A stretch of 39,889 nucleotides of DNA, from positions 1 through 39,889 of the forward strand of contig JANQSZ010000010.1 in NCBI GenBank assembly GCA_028279045.1. The letters are read 5' to 3'. Under the pieces are notes generated by a model that worked only from the letters and a program-made list of their open reading frames with translations, was not told the origin of the DNA and did no database searches. Positions 24,046 through 31,776 of this stretch are shown here, one piece after another. Made by a program: the position numbers and the translations under genes. Numbering within the stretch: position 1 is the first letter of the stretch; every line of letters begins with the position of its first letter. This DNA is from Candidatus Nanoarchaeia archaeon (GTDB lineage Archaea; Nanobdellota; Nanobdellia; Woesearchaeales; UBA10216).

Positions 24046-24452
24046 AATTCGACTTCCGATCCGTTGACCGCACGAACAAGATCAAGATATCCGTCAGCAT
24101 CTTTGGAATGCTGCACGCGTTCTATGCGTCGTTTAAGCGTATCAAAAAATTGTACTAAAGAATCTTTCACAATGTCTTGTTCTTGAATAATAACTCGTGG
24201 TTTCCCAGAAAATTGCGCACCGTTAAAATCCGTATTGATGTTTTCTTCTAATTTAATCAATTCATCGAATACCAACTGCGCAGTCTCTTCCGGATTATCA
24301 ACCGTAACTGTTTGATAGATCTGTTTCTCCGCACTATCTTCGAACGAAATCTCCAAAACAATCTGATTTGTCTGTGCAGAATATGAGGTGACTCGTACTC
24401 GTAGCAGTTTAACAGATATGAGCTTCACAACGTCAGCATCGTATTGGTACAC
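24042..24452 (-). CDS. Uncharacterised 136-residue protein
   Basis: GTG start (MYQYDADVV) with SD AGGTGA 6 nt upstream. Beta-rich N-terminus (VRVTSYSAQTNQIVLEISF), then helices; C-terminal DTLKRRIERVQHSKDADGYLDLVRAV. No membrane helix. Family unknown. Operon partner of the Cys-rich membrane protein by overlapping ATGA. A minus TATA candidate (TTTAAATAAG) lies near 24490. Confidence 0.65.
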   Translation of the reverse strand: MYQYDADVVKLISVKLLRVRVTSYSAQTNQIVLEISFEDSAEKQIYQTVTVDNPEETAQLVFDELIKLEENINTDFNGAQFSGKPRVIIQEQDIVKDSLVQFFDTLKRRIERVQHSKDADGYLDLVRAVNGSEVEL

Positions 24453-24541
24453 CCTACTTCACCTAGTAATTGTGGTGATTTTCCGCTTTAAATAAGTTTG
24501 GTATAGAAGCCCTTTTAAACCCCCTTCGACCCTCTTTAAAT

Positions 24542-25513
24542 ATGAACTTTCAAGGACTCGGCCAAGTAGACTCGCCAAAGCTGCTTCTAGACGTTGGCTT
24601 CACCGCTGCACGTAAAAAAGCAGACAATGAGCGCGCGAAGAAGCACACGGACTCAACAAAGAAAGCGCGAGCAGTAGAGTCCATGCGCATCCGTACTTCT
24701 AGCGAAGTGATCATCAAGCGTCTCAACACAATAGTTCTCGCATTCCCAAACATCGATGATCTGGATCCGTTCTACAACGAACTTATCAAAAGCACAATAG
24801 ACTATGTTCTCCTCAAAAAAGCGTTCGGCGCACTAGTCTGGGCTCAACAACAACTCAGAAAATTCTCAGAAATGTATACACTTCGCGTACACCGTTCCGG
24901 CAGTGTTAAAGATATGGGCGCGATCCGTCGTGAATATTACGGCAGAATCAGTTCTGTCATCAACCAGATAGAAAAACAACTCAAGTTTCTAGAAGAATCC
25001 AGAAAAATTATGCGCTCTTATCCTTCAATTAAAACAAAAATGCCAACCATTGCGATCGCTGGCTACCCGAACGTTGGCAAAACAAGTTTACTTCGCACAT
25101 TAACAACAGCCGACCCAAAAATTGCTTCCTATCCTTTTACAACCCAACAATTAATGATTGGTTATGCAAAACATGACGATCAAAAGTTTCAATTCATCGA
25201 CACACCCGGTTTGCTTGACCGCCCATTATCGCAACGCAATAAAATTGAAAAGCAATCCATCCTCGCACTAAAGCACGTAACAACAAAAATCCTCTTCCTT
25301 ATCGACCCGTCGGAAAGCTGCGGCTACCCAATTACAAAACAACTCACCCTCCTTAACCAAATCAAGAAAGACTTCAAACTCCCTGTTGTTGTCATCCTAA
25401 CCAAGTCCGACTTAGATGCAGTAAAGGAAGTAAAAACCCCAGACAAACAATTTACAATTTCTATAGAAAAGAAACAAGGCATTAAAGAATTGAAAGAATA
25501 TTTGTTCAATTAA
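24542..25513 (+). CDS. nog1: Nog1-family GTPase
   Basis: 323 residues. N-terminal ~160-residue helical domain (Nog1 N), then a G domain: G1 AGYPNVGKTS (173-182), G2 YPFTTQQL, G3 DTPGLLDRPLSQRN (about 222-235), G4 TKSD. The RPLSQRN stretch is specific to Nog1, which acts in large-subunit maturation; eukaryotic Nog1 has longer C-terminal parts, archaeal ones end here. TATA (CTTTTAAA, centre about 24515) to ATG 24542 gives a leaderless start. Converges on L10e with 8-nt overlap. Confidence 0.93.
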   Translation: MNFQGLGQVDSPKLLLDVGFTAARKKADNERAKKHTDSTKKARAVESMRIRTSSEVIIKRLNTIVLAFPNIDDLDPFYNELIKSTIDYVLLKKAFGALVWAQQQLRKFSEMYTLRVHRSGSVKDMGAIRREYYGRISSVINQIEKQLKFLEESRKIMRSYPSIKTKMPTIAIAGYPNVGKTSLLRTLTTADPKIASYPFTTQQLMIGYAKHDDQKFQFIDTPGLLDRPLSQRNKIEKQSILALKHVTTKILFLIDPSESCGYPITKQLTLLNQIKKDFKLPVVVILTKSDLDAVKEVKTPDKQFTISIEKKQGIKELKEYLFN

Positions 25514-26015
25514 TCGTACAAGAACACGGTAATTTCATTTGTGCGCGCTTCAAAGCTAAGCGTGCAGTTGCTTCGTGCTGCTTCGGAACACGAACAGTAA
25601 ACAGTTTCTCTCCTTCTTTAATCTGCAGCGAAACACCAATTGGCTTACCGAATGACTTCTTCATTCCTGTACTCATACGGTCTGCTCCTGCTCCTGCTGC
25701 TAGTGGATTTTCTCGAAGAATGTGAAATGGATATTTGCGAATTTTCAAGTGAAAGCCAGTCTTTCCTAGAGTCCGTTCCAACGCTCGAACCATGGTCTGC
25801 CGCGCAGCTTCGATCGCTTCTTGCCGAATCTGTAAGCTTGCTTTCGGAGACAGGCTAAATTCAGAATCAAAAGTGCCTTTAGCATCGCCCATATCGAACC
25901 GCACGATCTTCTTTGGCGGGTTCATACGGATGTAGCTCTTGCTCTTGTACTTGGACGTACGAGTATACGGTCTCTCAATCTTCCTATACGCCACAGATCT
26001 ACGCATCTTTGCCAT
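25506..26015 (-). CDS. rpl10e: Ribosomal protein L10e (uL16)
   Basis: 169 residues, MAKMRRSVAYRKIERPYTR, then a typical L10e end with RVPKQHEATARLALKRAQMKLP. Central segment RKYPFHILREN plus GAGADRMSTGMKKSFGKPIG lies near the peptidyl-transferase/5S region in known ribosomes. The C-terminus CSCTIN contains two Cys, unusual for the protein. Start ATG 26015, 26 nt from the centre of the minus TATA box TTTAAATA at 26037-26044. Confidence 0.95.
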   Translation of the reverse strand: MAKMRRSVAYRKIERPYTRTSKYKSKSYIRMNPPKKIVRFDMGDAKGTFDSEFSLSPKASLQIRQEAIEAARQTMVRALERTLGKTGFHLKIRKYPFHILRENPLAAGAGADRMSTGMKKSFGKPIGVSLQIKEGEKLFTVRVPKQHEATARLALKRAQMKLPCSCTIN

Positions 26016-26048
26016 AGAAGTCAAGAACTAGTTGGCTATTTAAAAAGG

Positions 26049-26582
26049 TTACGGCCATCCAAGCATATTCTTGATCCAATTCCAGGGTTGGAGTCTGCCT
26101 ACATGAAGAACCCACTCTTGAACGAGTTTTGGGCCAAGCAGCACGAGTAGGATCACAAAAAGCCGTTTTCGCGTTATAGTAAACCCTGGAAACCACTTCT
26201 GGCGGCCTGCCTCAAACAGCCAGTAGTGCAGAAACAGGTTGGGGAACACGAACAGTATCCAGTTCTGCCCAGTTATCTCAAACAGCACAAATCCAATAGT
26301 CCGCCAGCCAAATAGGCCGTATGCAGCATATCTCTGTAATCGTTCCCACGATCGCGATTTCCATAGGAGGAAAACCAGAAAGTACATGTCAAGTACTTTG
26401 TCCGTTTTGTCATACGATATGAAGTCGCCCTGCCCAATTATGGTAACAAGCGCAACATCCAGTGCATCAGCCACTGAAGCCGCAAGTCCTCCCCAAAACG
26501 GCCAGCGCAGGATAGCAAAAGGAACAATCAGTCTTACAAGGATGGCGATAAACGGACCCAATCCTCCAACGAATTCGATCAT
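26049..26582 (-). CDS. Integral membrane protein, Trp-rich
   Basis: 177 residues. About four or five hydrophobic segments; many Trp/Phe (RWPFWGG, LLWKSRSWERL, GQNWILFVFPNLFLHYWLFE). The motifs DALDVALVTIIG and DKTDKVLDMYF resemble a CDP-alcohol or CAAX-type region but no signature is complete, so I leave it unassigned. Lies just upstream of L10e on the same strand and is divergent from the ribL-like gene. Confidence 0.6.
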   Translation of the reverse strand: MIEFVGGLGPFIAILVRLIVPFAILRWPFWGGLAASVADALDVALVTIIGQGDFISYDKTDKVLDMYFLVFLLWKSRSWERLQRYAAYGLFGWRTIGFVLFEITGQNWILFVFPNLFLHYWLFEAGRQKWFPGFTITRKRLFVILLVLLGPKLVQEWVLHVGRLQPWNWIKNMLGWP

Positions 26583-26655
26583 ACCCTCTCTGTGTTTCCG
26601 ATTCTTTTAAGGTTTCTCAACGAAATTTATAAACCACCCAAAAATCCTCTCAATC

Positions 26656-27054
26656 ATGACCAAAGTACTCACATTCGGCACCTTTGACATTCTGCATGAA
26701 GGCCACAAGCACTACTTGGAGGAAGCCAAATCCTACGGAACAGAGCTTATTGTAGTAATCGCTCTTGATGAAACAGTCCAGCAAGTCAAGAATCACCCTC
26801 CAAAGCATGATCAGAACACCAGAAAACAGCAAGTTGAGCAGCTCGGCATCGCTAGCCAAGTACTTCTAGGCCATTCTGGTGATAAACACAAGATCATCGA
26901 AGAAGTCAACCCAGATATCATTGCACTAGGCTACGACCAAAAAGCTTTTACAGAGAACCTGCTTGATGACTTAACATCACGAAATTTGCATGCTAAAATT
27001 ATCCGTATGCATTCATTTCACCCGGACAAGTACAAAAGTTCGTTGTTACGATGA
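26656..27054 (+). CDS. ribL: RibL-like FAD synthetase / cytidylyltransferase family
   Basis: 132 residues. HxGH-family nucleotidyltransferase: GTFDILHEGH at 7-16, ATP-binding. The archaeal RibL features EEAK, VVIALDETV and PDIIALGYDQK are present, so FAD synthesis from FMN and ATP is most likely; the C-terminal Cys pair reported in some RibL is missing. TATA TTTATAAAC lies 26 nt upstream. Its stop overlaps the serine hydrolase start by 4 nt. Confidence 0.78.
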   Translation: MTKVLTFGTFDILHEGHKHYLEEAKSYGTELIVVIALDETVQQVKNHPPKHDQNTRKQQVEQLGIASQVLLGHSGDKHKIIEEVNPDIIALGYDQKAFTENLLDDLTSRNLHAKIIRMHSFHPDKYKSSLLR

Positions 27055-27593
27055 AAGTGTTTATCCTGCATGGATACCGCGCAAATCCAGAAGCAAATTG
27101 GTTTCCATGGCTTGCAAAACAATTGAAAGATTTAGGTCACGAAGTTACCGTGCCCGAATTTCCCACACCAGCTACATTTTCTGACTGGCAAAAAGTTCTT
27201 ACAAGCGAAACGTTTGATGAAAAAACAGTGTTGATCGGCCATTCTCTTGGCGGCACATACTCACTTCGCCTCCTTGAAAACTCTCCACTAATACACGCTG
27301 CAATTTTGGTAGCACCGCCTATCAGAAAACTTGGTATGGAAGAACTCGATCATCACAACGCTTCGTTTTACGATCACGAGTTTGTCTGGGACGCAATCCA
27401 CAATAACTGCGACAACATCATTGTCTACCATTCCGACAATGATCCGTACGTTCCATTAGAACAAGCAAAAGTTATCACAGAAAAACTTGACGCAGAATTA
27501 GAAATGATTCCCAATTCAGGCCATCTTAACGCCGACGCTGGTTTCACAGAGTTCCCTCAGCTTCTCGACAAATTACGTTCGCTGCAAGAATAA
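27051..27593 (+). CDS. Serine hydrolase, RBBP9/YdeN-type alpha/beta fold
   Basis: 180 residues. HGYRANPEANWFPWLAKQL is the oxyanion region, GHSLGG (63-68) carries the nucleophile, DNDPYVP (about 129-135) the acid and SGHLNADAGF (about 156-165) the histidine; this is the Ser_hydrolase (PF06821) pattern. Small soluble esterases or peptidases of unknown substrate. Coupled to RibL, so perhaps a cofactor-related role (inference). Converges on the Nudix gene with a 21-nt overlap. Confidence 0.85.
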   Translation: MKVFILHGYRANPEANWFPWLAKQLKDLGHEVTVPEFPTPATFSDWQKVLTSETFDEKTVLIGHSLGGTYSLRLLENSPLIHAAILVAPPIRKLGMEELDHHNASFYDHEFVWDAIHNNCDNIIVYHSDNDPYVPLEQAKVITEKLDAELEMIPNSGHLNADAGFTEFPQLLDKLRSLQE

Positions 27594-27980
27594 ATCTGTT
27601 TTCTTCAATAGCTCTTTCGCATTCTTGAACGTCAATCGTTCAACAGCTTTCAAATACGGCATCCATTCTCCGCCGACATGTTCATGTGACAACTCAAGAT
27701 CTTCCGCATTTGTTTTCCCAACAAAATAAATTACTTCTTTGTAAATAGACTTTCCATCTCTTGTGTAGAAATAACTTATCTTCTCTCGAAATCCTTTATC
27801 AATCTCAACATCAGTAATTCCGGTTTCCTCTTTTGTCTCGCGAAGCGCAGTATCTATTTCTGTTTCGCCTTCCTCAACATGTCCTTTTGGAAAATCCCAG
27901 TGTCCTTCAGGATAGTGCAGTAGCAAATACTGCCGAGGATCTCCCTCTTTATACAACACAACGCCGCAGCTTTTTTCCAT
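27573..27980 (-). CDS. Nudix hydrolase (Ap4A hydrolase-like)
   Basis: 135 residues. Complete Nudix box starting G33: GHVEEGETEIDTAL then RETKEETGI, matching Gx5Ex7REUxEExGU. The preceding HWDFPKGH and the short length (about 135) are typical of archaeal diadenosine tetraphosphate pyrophosphatase (MutT/Ap4A). C-terminal helix FKNAKELLKKTD. No TATA is clear; the start (MEKSCGVVLY) matches homologues. Confidence 0.87.
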   Translation of the reverse strand: MEKSCGVVLYKEGDPRQYLLLHYPEGHWDFPKGHVEEGETEIDTALRETKEETGITDVEIDKGFREKISYFYTRDGKSIYKEVIYFVGKTNAEDLELSHEHVGGEWMPYLKAVERLTFKNAKELLKKTDLFLQRT

Positions 27981-28002
27981 AGTACTGCAATACGCTTGAG
28001 AA

Positions 28003-28740
28003 TTATAAACTTGCTGCTAATTTTTCACAAACATGATCTGCAATCGGTTTCAAATTCACAACATCTTGCTCATTGTACTCAATAAGAATATTCAAGAACT
28101 CATCATCGCCCGTCGCTAAATATTTCCGCCACAACAAATACACGTCTCCGCCATACATATCCTTTACTTGCTGCGGCCGTTCAATACCAAGCTGTTTCTC
28201 AATATCTTTCAATCCACCACTCAACCCAATGCGTTTGCACGCAAACCGCAAATCAAGATGAGGCATGTTCGGTATCGCTTTCGGATACCGTTTCCGCAGA
28301 AAAGGAACGTCAAACACACTCCCGTTAAAACTCACTAGTAATTTGTGCCGCATCAATTCCCGTCGCAGTCCGTCCATATCAAGATTGCCGCGCACTAATG
28401 TCTTAACATCCTCGCCATCATACAGCCCAACCATCAACAGATCTCCACTAATACTATCAATTTCAATATCCAAAAAAACCGCATCGTCCCGAAAATGTTC
28501 GTACAGCCGCCAATGTTCGCGCAATGGCAAGTGTTGCAAAAAGTAACTCATATCCTCACATCGCAACGCTTGCTGCGCCCGCATCAATTGTCGATCAAAA
28601 TACTTCTTCGATTTGCTACTCAATCCTTTAACATGCTCTGCTTGAATAAAATCATACCAGTCAGAAATCCCTTGATTCCGTATGCGTTGCTCTTTCCTTT
28701 CTCCGACGCGATCAAGCAACACAAAACTCTGCTGTATCAT
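28003..28740 (-). CDS. DEDD-family exonuclease, RNase H-like (YprB type)
   Basis: 245 residues. After an N-terminal ~85-residue helical region: Exo I FLDIEID (about 89-95), Exo II SFNGSVFDVPFL (about 137-148) and Exo III YNEQDVVNL (about 223-231), typical of RNase_H_2/YprB and 3'-5' exonucleases. Likely digests single-stranded DNA or RNA. ATG 28740 is 26 nt from the centre of the palindromic CTTTAAAG (28763-28770), a box that also fits the tRNA-like RNA on the other strand. Confidence 0.82.
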   Translation of the reverse strand: MIQQSFVLLDRVGERKEQRIRNQGISDWYDFIQAEHVKGLSSKSKKYFDRQLMRAQQALRCEDMSYFLQHLPLREHWRLYEHFRDDAVFLDIEIDSISGDLLMVGLYDGEDVKTLVRGNLDMDGLRRELMRHKLLVSFNGSVFDVPFLRKRYPKAIPNMPHLDLRFACKRIGLSGGLKDIEKQLGIERPQQVKDMYGGDVYLLWRKYLATGDDEFLNILIEYNEQDVVNLKPIADHVCEKLAASL

Positions 28741-28762
28741 ACAACTAGCATGTAAAATTCTC

Positions 28763-28770
28763 CTTTAAAG
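28763..28770. promoter_or_regulatory. Palindromic TATA box between exonuclease and tRNA-like RNA
   Basis: CTTTAAAG centre 28766: minus start codon 28740 is 26 nt away, and the plus-strand RNA 5' end predicted at about 28790-28795 is 24-29 nt away, so it can promote both transcripts. Confidence 0.6.
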
Positions 28771-28789
28771 AATTACGGACGCGTGACCA

Positions 28790-28888
28790 GTGCGTCCAGT
28801 GATAAAAACGACAATGGCTAATCGCGCCTGTTTGATAAGCAGGCAGTTTCCCAAACTTTCTGGGTTCAAGTCCCAGCGGCGGCGCACA
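28790..28888 (+). tRNA. Atypical class II-like tRNA gene (loop reads GAT, or TGA)
   Basis: D-arm CGA-CAATGGCTAA-TCG (28809-28824) with G18G19, anticodon arm GCCTG-TTTGATAAG-CAGGC, long variable stem AGTTT-CCC-AAACT (28845-28857) and a perfect T-arm CTGGG-TTCAAGT-CCCAG (28860-28876). Anticodon is GAT if the 7-nt loop TTGATAA is used, but long variable arms belong to Leu/Ser; a 9-nt loop could show TGA (Ser). The acceptor is odd: GTGCGTC (28790) pairs with GGCGCAC (28881-28887), leaving CAGTGATAAAAA and CGGC unpaired, while CGGCGGC-G after the T-arm would suit a Ser acceptor that has no 5' partner nearby. Pseudogene, split half or unusual intron possible. Confidence 0.42.
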
Positions 28889-29602
28889 CTAATCATGCAA
28901 TTTGAAATACGCACGCCGATTATTCTTTCCTTTGTTCTCCGCCTTGTAAATCTCTATCTTGCCAATCTCTTCGGTATTCTGCACGTGCGTTCCTCCGCAC
29001 GCTTGCCGATCAAATTCACCAATAATAATGAGCCGTATTTCTTTTTCTCCTTCCATCACACCTTTTGCCAGCCTGGTGAGTTGCGGTTCCTTTTCCGCTT
29101 CTTCAGGTGTCAAGAATTCAATCGTAACCGGAACCTTCTGTTTGACTATTTCATTCGCCTTGTCTTCATACTCTTTCAATTTACTTTTATCAAATTCTTC
29201 CAAACTAAAATCAATGCGTGATTTGTTTTCATCACCACTAATTTGCTTCCCTGTAATCATCGCACCGGTTTCTTTGTTAACAACCCCAGATAAAATATGA
29301 CTTGCAGTATGATGCCGCATGACGCGGTGCCGTTTCTCCCAATCGATTACACCGTGCACTTTATCTCCAACCGTCAACCCTTCCCGATCTACTTGGTGCG
29401 AAATCTTGTCAGGAAGCAGTTTCACATGCACTACAGTGTATTCATCTCCTTCTTCTGAAACAATTGTCCCTGAATCAGCAGGCTGCCCACCTGCTTCTGC
29501 GTAGAATCCGGTCTGGTCCAATACCACGTACGGCCCATCTACTGCAACAACAGTAGCGTCAAACTCCTTTGCGTACGCATCCTTCCAGCACAGACTTTGC
29601 AT
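28889..29602 (-). CDS. alaX: Alanyl-tRNA editing protein AlaX
   Basis: 237 residues, the medium form (AlaX-M). Hydrolyses Ser-tRNA(Ala). Zinc ligands HHTASH (97-102) and CGGTH (202-206); the Gly-rich GFYAEAGGQPADSG (32-45) is the AlaRS editing linker motif. C-terminal ...NNRRAYFKLHD. Start ATG 29602 (MQSLCWKDAY), shorter than TTG 29614. Its stop lies directly beside the tRNA-like gene on the opposite strand. Shares a TATA-rich spacer with the DUF1385 gene. Confidence 0.92.
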   Translation of the reverse strand: MQSLCWKDAYAKEFDATVVAVDGPYVVLDQTGFYAEAGGQPADSGTIVSEEGDEYTVVHVKLLPDKISHQVDREGLTVGDKVHGVIDWEKRHRVMRHHTASHILSGVVNKETGAMITGKQISGDENKSRIDFSLEEFDKSKLKEYEDKANEIVKQKVPVTIEFLTPEEAEKEPQLTRLAKGVMEGEKEIRLIIIGEFDRQACGGTHVQNTEEIGKIEIYKAENKGKNNRRAYFKLHD

Positions 29603-29643
29603 ACCATCTCGCAAACAGACTATCTATTTATTGTTTTGCAAAG

Positions 29644-29653
29644 TTTTAAATAA
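29644..29653. promoter_or_regulatory. TATA box for alaX and the yqhQ-like gene
   Basis: TTTTAAATAA centre 29648: 28 nt before ATG 29676 (plus, leaderless) and, on the minus strand, about 46 nt from the alaX ATG, which gives a ~20-nt leader. Confidence 0.6.
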
Positions 29654-29675
29654 AGTGTAACTCAGTGTCTGCAAC

Positions 29676-30536
29676 ATGCCTCGTCCGTTAATAGGTGGCC
29701 AAGCTGTGTTTGAAGGGGTGATGATGCGTTCTCCTAAGCATGTTGCCGTTGCAGTCCGCACTCCTAAGGGAAAGATAGAAGTCGAGCACGAAAAACTTAG
29801 CCCGCTCGGCGATCGGTATCCAATTTTCAAAAAACCATTTCTGCGCGGTGTCATTGCGCTCTGGGAAAACTTAGCAATCGGCTTCAAAGCAATGATTACA
29901 TCAACAAACGCCGCAGCCGATGAAGACGAACAACTAACGAAAAAAGAACTCTTTTTCACTATTGCGTTCGCTGTTGGTTTGTCAGTTTCACTTTTCATCA
30001 TTCTCCCTTTGGTAATCTCAAATTTCCTCACTCAAGACCGCGGTATTATCTTCAACATCATTGACGGTGTATTGCGTATCGTTATCTTCCTCGCATATCT
30101 ACTCTTCATTTCTTTGTTCAAAGACGTGCGTCGTATTTTCCAGTACCACGGCGCAGAACATATGTCCGTGCATGCATATGAAGCCGGCAAGAAACTAACA
30201 GTAAAAGCAGTCAAACCATTCACAACTCTTCATCCGCGGTGCGGCACCAGCTTCCTCTTAATCGTAGTAATCCTCAGTATCGCAGTATTCTCAATTATCC
30301 AAACAGAAAACATTGTGCAGAAATTCCTCTGGCGTCTCGTACTCATCCCAGTAATCGCAGGTATTTCTTTCGAACTTCTCCGCTATGGTGCAAAGTTCAG
30401 CAACAACATGTTTGTCAAACCATTTCTAGCTCCTGGCTTAATGTTGCAAATGATAACAACAAAGCGTCCAGACAACGGCCAGATTGAAGTTGCTATCGCT
30501 GCGCTCAAAGAAGTTGACAAAAGAGAAGCTCACTGA
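29676..30536 (+). CDS. DUF1385 (YqhQ-like) membrane protein
   Basis: 286 residues. N-terminal IGGQAVFEGVMMRSP, middle YHGAEHMSVHAYE (His-rich, metal-binding like), then LHPRCGTSFL, all conserved in YqhQ/DUF1385. Four to five membrane helices at about 88-112, 129-150, 190-210 and 217-237. A metal-dependent role is suspected for the family, but its reaction is not known. Leaderless start at ATG 29676. Its stop overlaps the convergent zinc-ribbon gene. Confidence 0.87.
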   Translation: MPRPLIGGQAVFEGVMMRSPKHVAVAVRTPKGKIEVEHEKLSPLGDRYPIFKKPFLRGVIALWENLAIGFKAMITSTNAAADEDEQLTKKELFFTIAFAVGLSVSLFIILPLVISNFLTQDRGIIFNIIDGVLRIVIFLAYLLFISLFKDVRRIFQYHGAEHMSVHAYEAGKKLTVKAVKPFTTLHPRCGTSFLLIVVILSIAVFSIIQTENIVQKFLWRLVLIPVIAGISFELLRYGAKFSNNMFVKPFLAPGLMLQMITTKRPDNGQIEVAIAALKEVDKREAH

Positions 30537-30703
30537 CTAAAATTATCGCGCTGTTCTTGTTCTACAGAAACTTCATCCAACCAGTCCTGCGCACTCTTGT
30601 TCTTTTCAAGAACACCGGTCTTGCTACAGTACGGACACATCTCTGGAACTTTCTCTGCCTTCGGCTCGAAAAGGTAATTGCAGGATGTACAGTGCCATTT
30701 CAT
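30530..30703 (-). CDS. Zinc-ribbon (rubredoxin-like) protein, 57 residues
   Basis: MKWHCTSCNYLFEPKAEK, then VPEMCPYCSKTGVL and a charged acidic tail ending DNFSQ. CxxC pairs 16 apart form one zinc ribbon; this small fold is common as a partner module of archaeal enzymes. Leaderless: ATG 30703 is 26 nt from TTTAAATA (30724-30733). Overlaps the DUF1385 gene by 7 nt at the 3' end. Confidence 0.78.
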   Translation of the reverse strand: MKWHCTSCNYLFEPKAEKVPEMCPYCSKTGVLEKNKSAQDWLDEVSVEQEQRDNFSQ

Positions 30704-30778
30704 AATAGTGCTTATTCGTCATAATTATTTAAACCTTTTCCAAGGCAAATTTAAATAGATCAAAACCTTACATCATTT

Positions 30779-31150
30779 ATGGGACTTCGAGAGCTTATAC
30801 AGACTGCTGGCGATATAACTCGTTTACGTTCTTCAATATCTGATGTCCACCTTGATGTTAATGAGCAGGAGCTGCGTGCAGCTGTTCAAAGCCAGGAACA
30901 AGGCAATCGCACAGAAGTAGGCTATACCATCACAGCGAGGCTGGGGAACAAAACAATAGATAGAGATTATCTCGCAGAGTCAGGCCCTAAAACAGGGGCA
31001 TTGCCAAGGAAATTGACGCCAAGTCAACTACTTCAACTTTGGTTCGACACAGTAGAAGAACCTAAGGTAATTAGCGACTGGACAGGAATCCTCCCGCGTG
31101 GACTATCAGCTGAATTCCCGTATAACTTGTACAACGCGTACCGACACTAG
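30779..31150 (+). CDS. Orphan 123-residue protein
   Basis: Not recognised. MGLRELIQTAGDITRLRSSISDV..., helix, then a central beta segment (EVGYTITARLGNKTIDRDYL), then helix QLLQLWFDTVEEPKVISDWTG. Arg 10 versus Lys 4. No membrane helix. Leaderless ATG 30779, 26 nt after the centre of TTTAAATA (30750-30757). Overlaps eL15 by 4 nt at the 3' end. Confidence 0.62.
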   Translation: MGLRELIQTAGDITRLRSSISDVHLDVNEQELRAAVQSQEQGNRTEVGYTITARLGNKTIDRDYLAESGPKTGALPRKLTPSQLLQLWFDTVEEPKVISDWTGILPRGLSAEFPYNLYNAYRH

Positions 31151-31722
31151 TTACCAGTTCCTTTTCGCGCATTTATGGAAGGTCGGATCTTTTCAGCACC
31201 TTTTCCTTTATGGCGGAGTCCTCTTCCCTTCCTACCAGCACTTGTCAATCCGCGTGCAGCGCGTCCTTTTTGCGTTCGCTTTGCAATCCATTTAAGGTTG
31301 CCAGCTCGCGTTACAGGATGTGCTTTATCCACAAGGATAACTTCGTACCAAACGTAGTGTCCATCTTTGCCAACATAGTAGCTGTTCAACACTTCACAGT
31401 TTGGGTATTTTCTGTCTGCACGTTCTTCAGCAACTTGCTGATAGTTCTTGCCGAGAATTTTTACTTGTCCAGCGTGCTTGCTTCGTCTACCTTTCTTGAT
31501 ATCAGGTCGCTGTCGTCCTCCTCGTCCAAGTCTTTGCCGTACAACAATAATGCCAGGCTTTGCCTTGTATCCAAGAGATCGCGCTCTATCAAGTCGTGTA
31601 GGTCGCTCAATACGGTGTGTCACTGGATCTTTTCTCCATTGAACAAACCGTGCACGCTGTTCAGAAAGTAGCGTTTCGCTGGGTTTCTTCCAAACCCGTC
31701 TTACATATTTGTACATACTCAT
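31147..31722 (-). CDS. rpl15e: Ribosomal protein eL15 (L15e)
   Basis: 191 residues. MYKYVRRVWKKPSETLL, LGYKAKPGIIVVRQRLGRGG, RKYPNCEVLNSYYVGKDGHYVWYEVILVD and GLRHKGKGAEKIRPS follow the universal eL15 order. Contacts 23S/28S rRNA near the tunnel. The ATG has a GGAGG SD 7 nt upstream, and the TATA box CATTTAAA (31801-31808) is ~80 nt upstream, so the mRNA should have a ~57-nt leader, unlike most genes here. ATG 31722 used; ATG 31716 is possible. Confidence 0.96.
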   Translation of the reverse strand: MSMYKYVRRVWKKPSETLLSEQRARFVQWRKDPVTHRIERPTRLDRARSLGYKAKPGIIVVRQRLGRGGRQRPDIKKGRRSKHAGQVKILGKNYQQVAEERADRKYPNCEVLNSYYVGKDGHYVWYEVILVDKAHPVTRAGNLKWIAKRTQKGRAARGLTSAGRKGRGLRHKGKGAEKIRPSINARKGTGN

Positions 31723-31746
31723 TTTTGGGCCTCCATTGTTAGGTAT

Positions 31747-31776
31747 TTACGGATTCAGGCAAGCCATCGCCCACAT
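31747..31776 (-). promoter_or_regulatory. Putative leader peptide (9 codons) of eL15
   Basis: In the predicted ~57-nt leader, an ORF MWAMACLNP ends in TAA 24 nt before the eL15 ATG. Its ATG (31776) is 29 nt from the TATA centre, the distance at which leaderless translation starts in this window. Could be translated as a regulatory leader; equally could be chance. Confidence 0.3.

Noticed and set aside
28774-28797. Perfect hairpin GGACGC...GCGTCC just before the tRNA-like gene
   Set aside because: It would overlap the predicted transcription start and has no T-run, so I do not call it a terminator; it may reflect the odd 5' end of the tRNA-like RNA instead.
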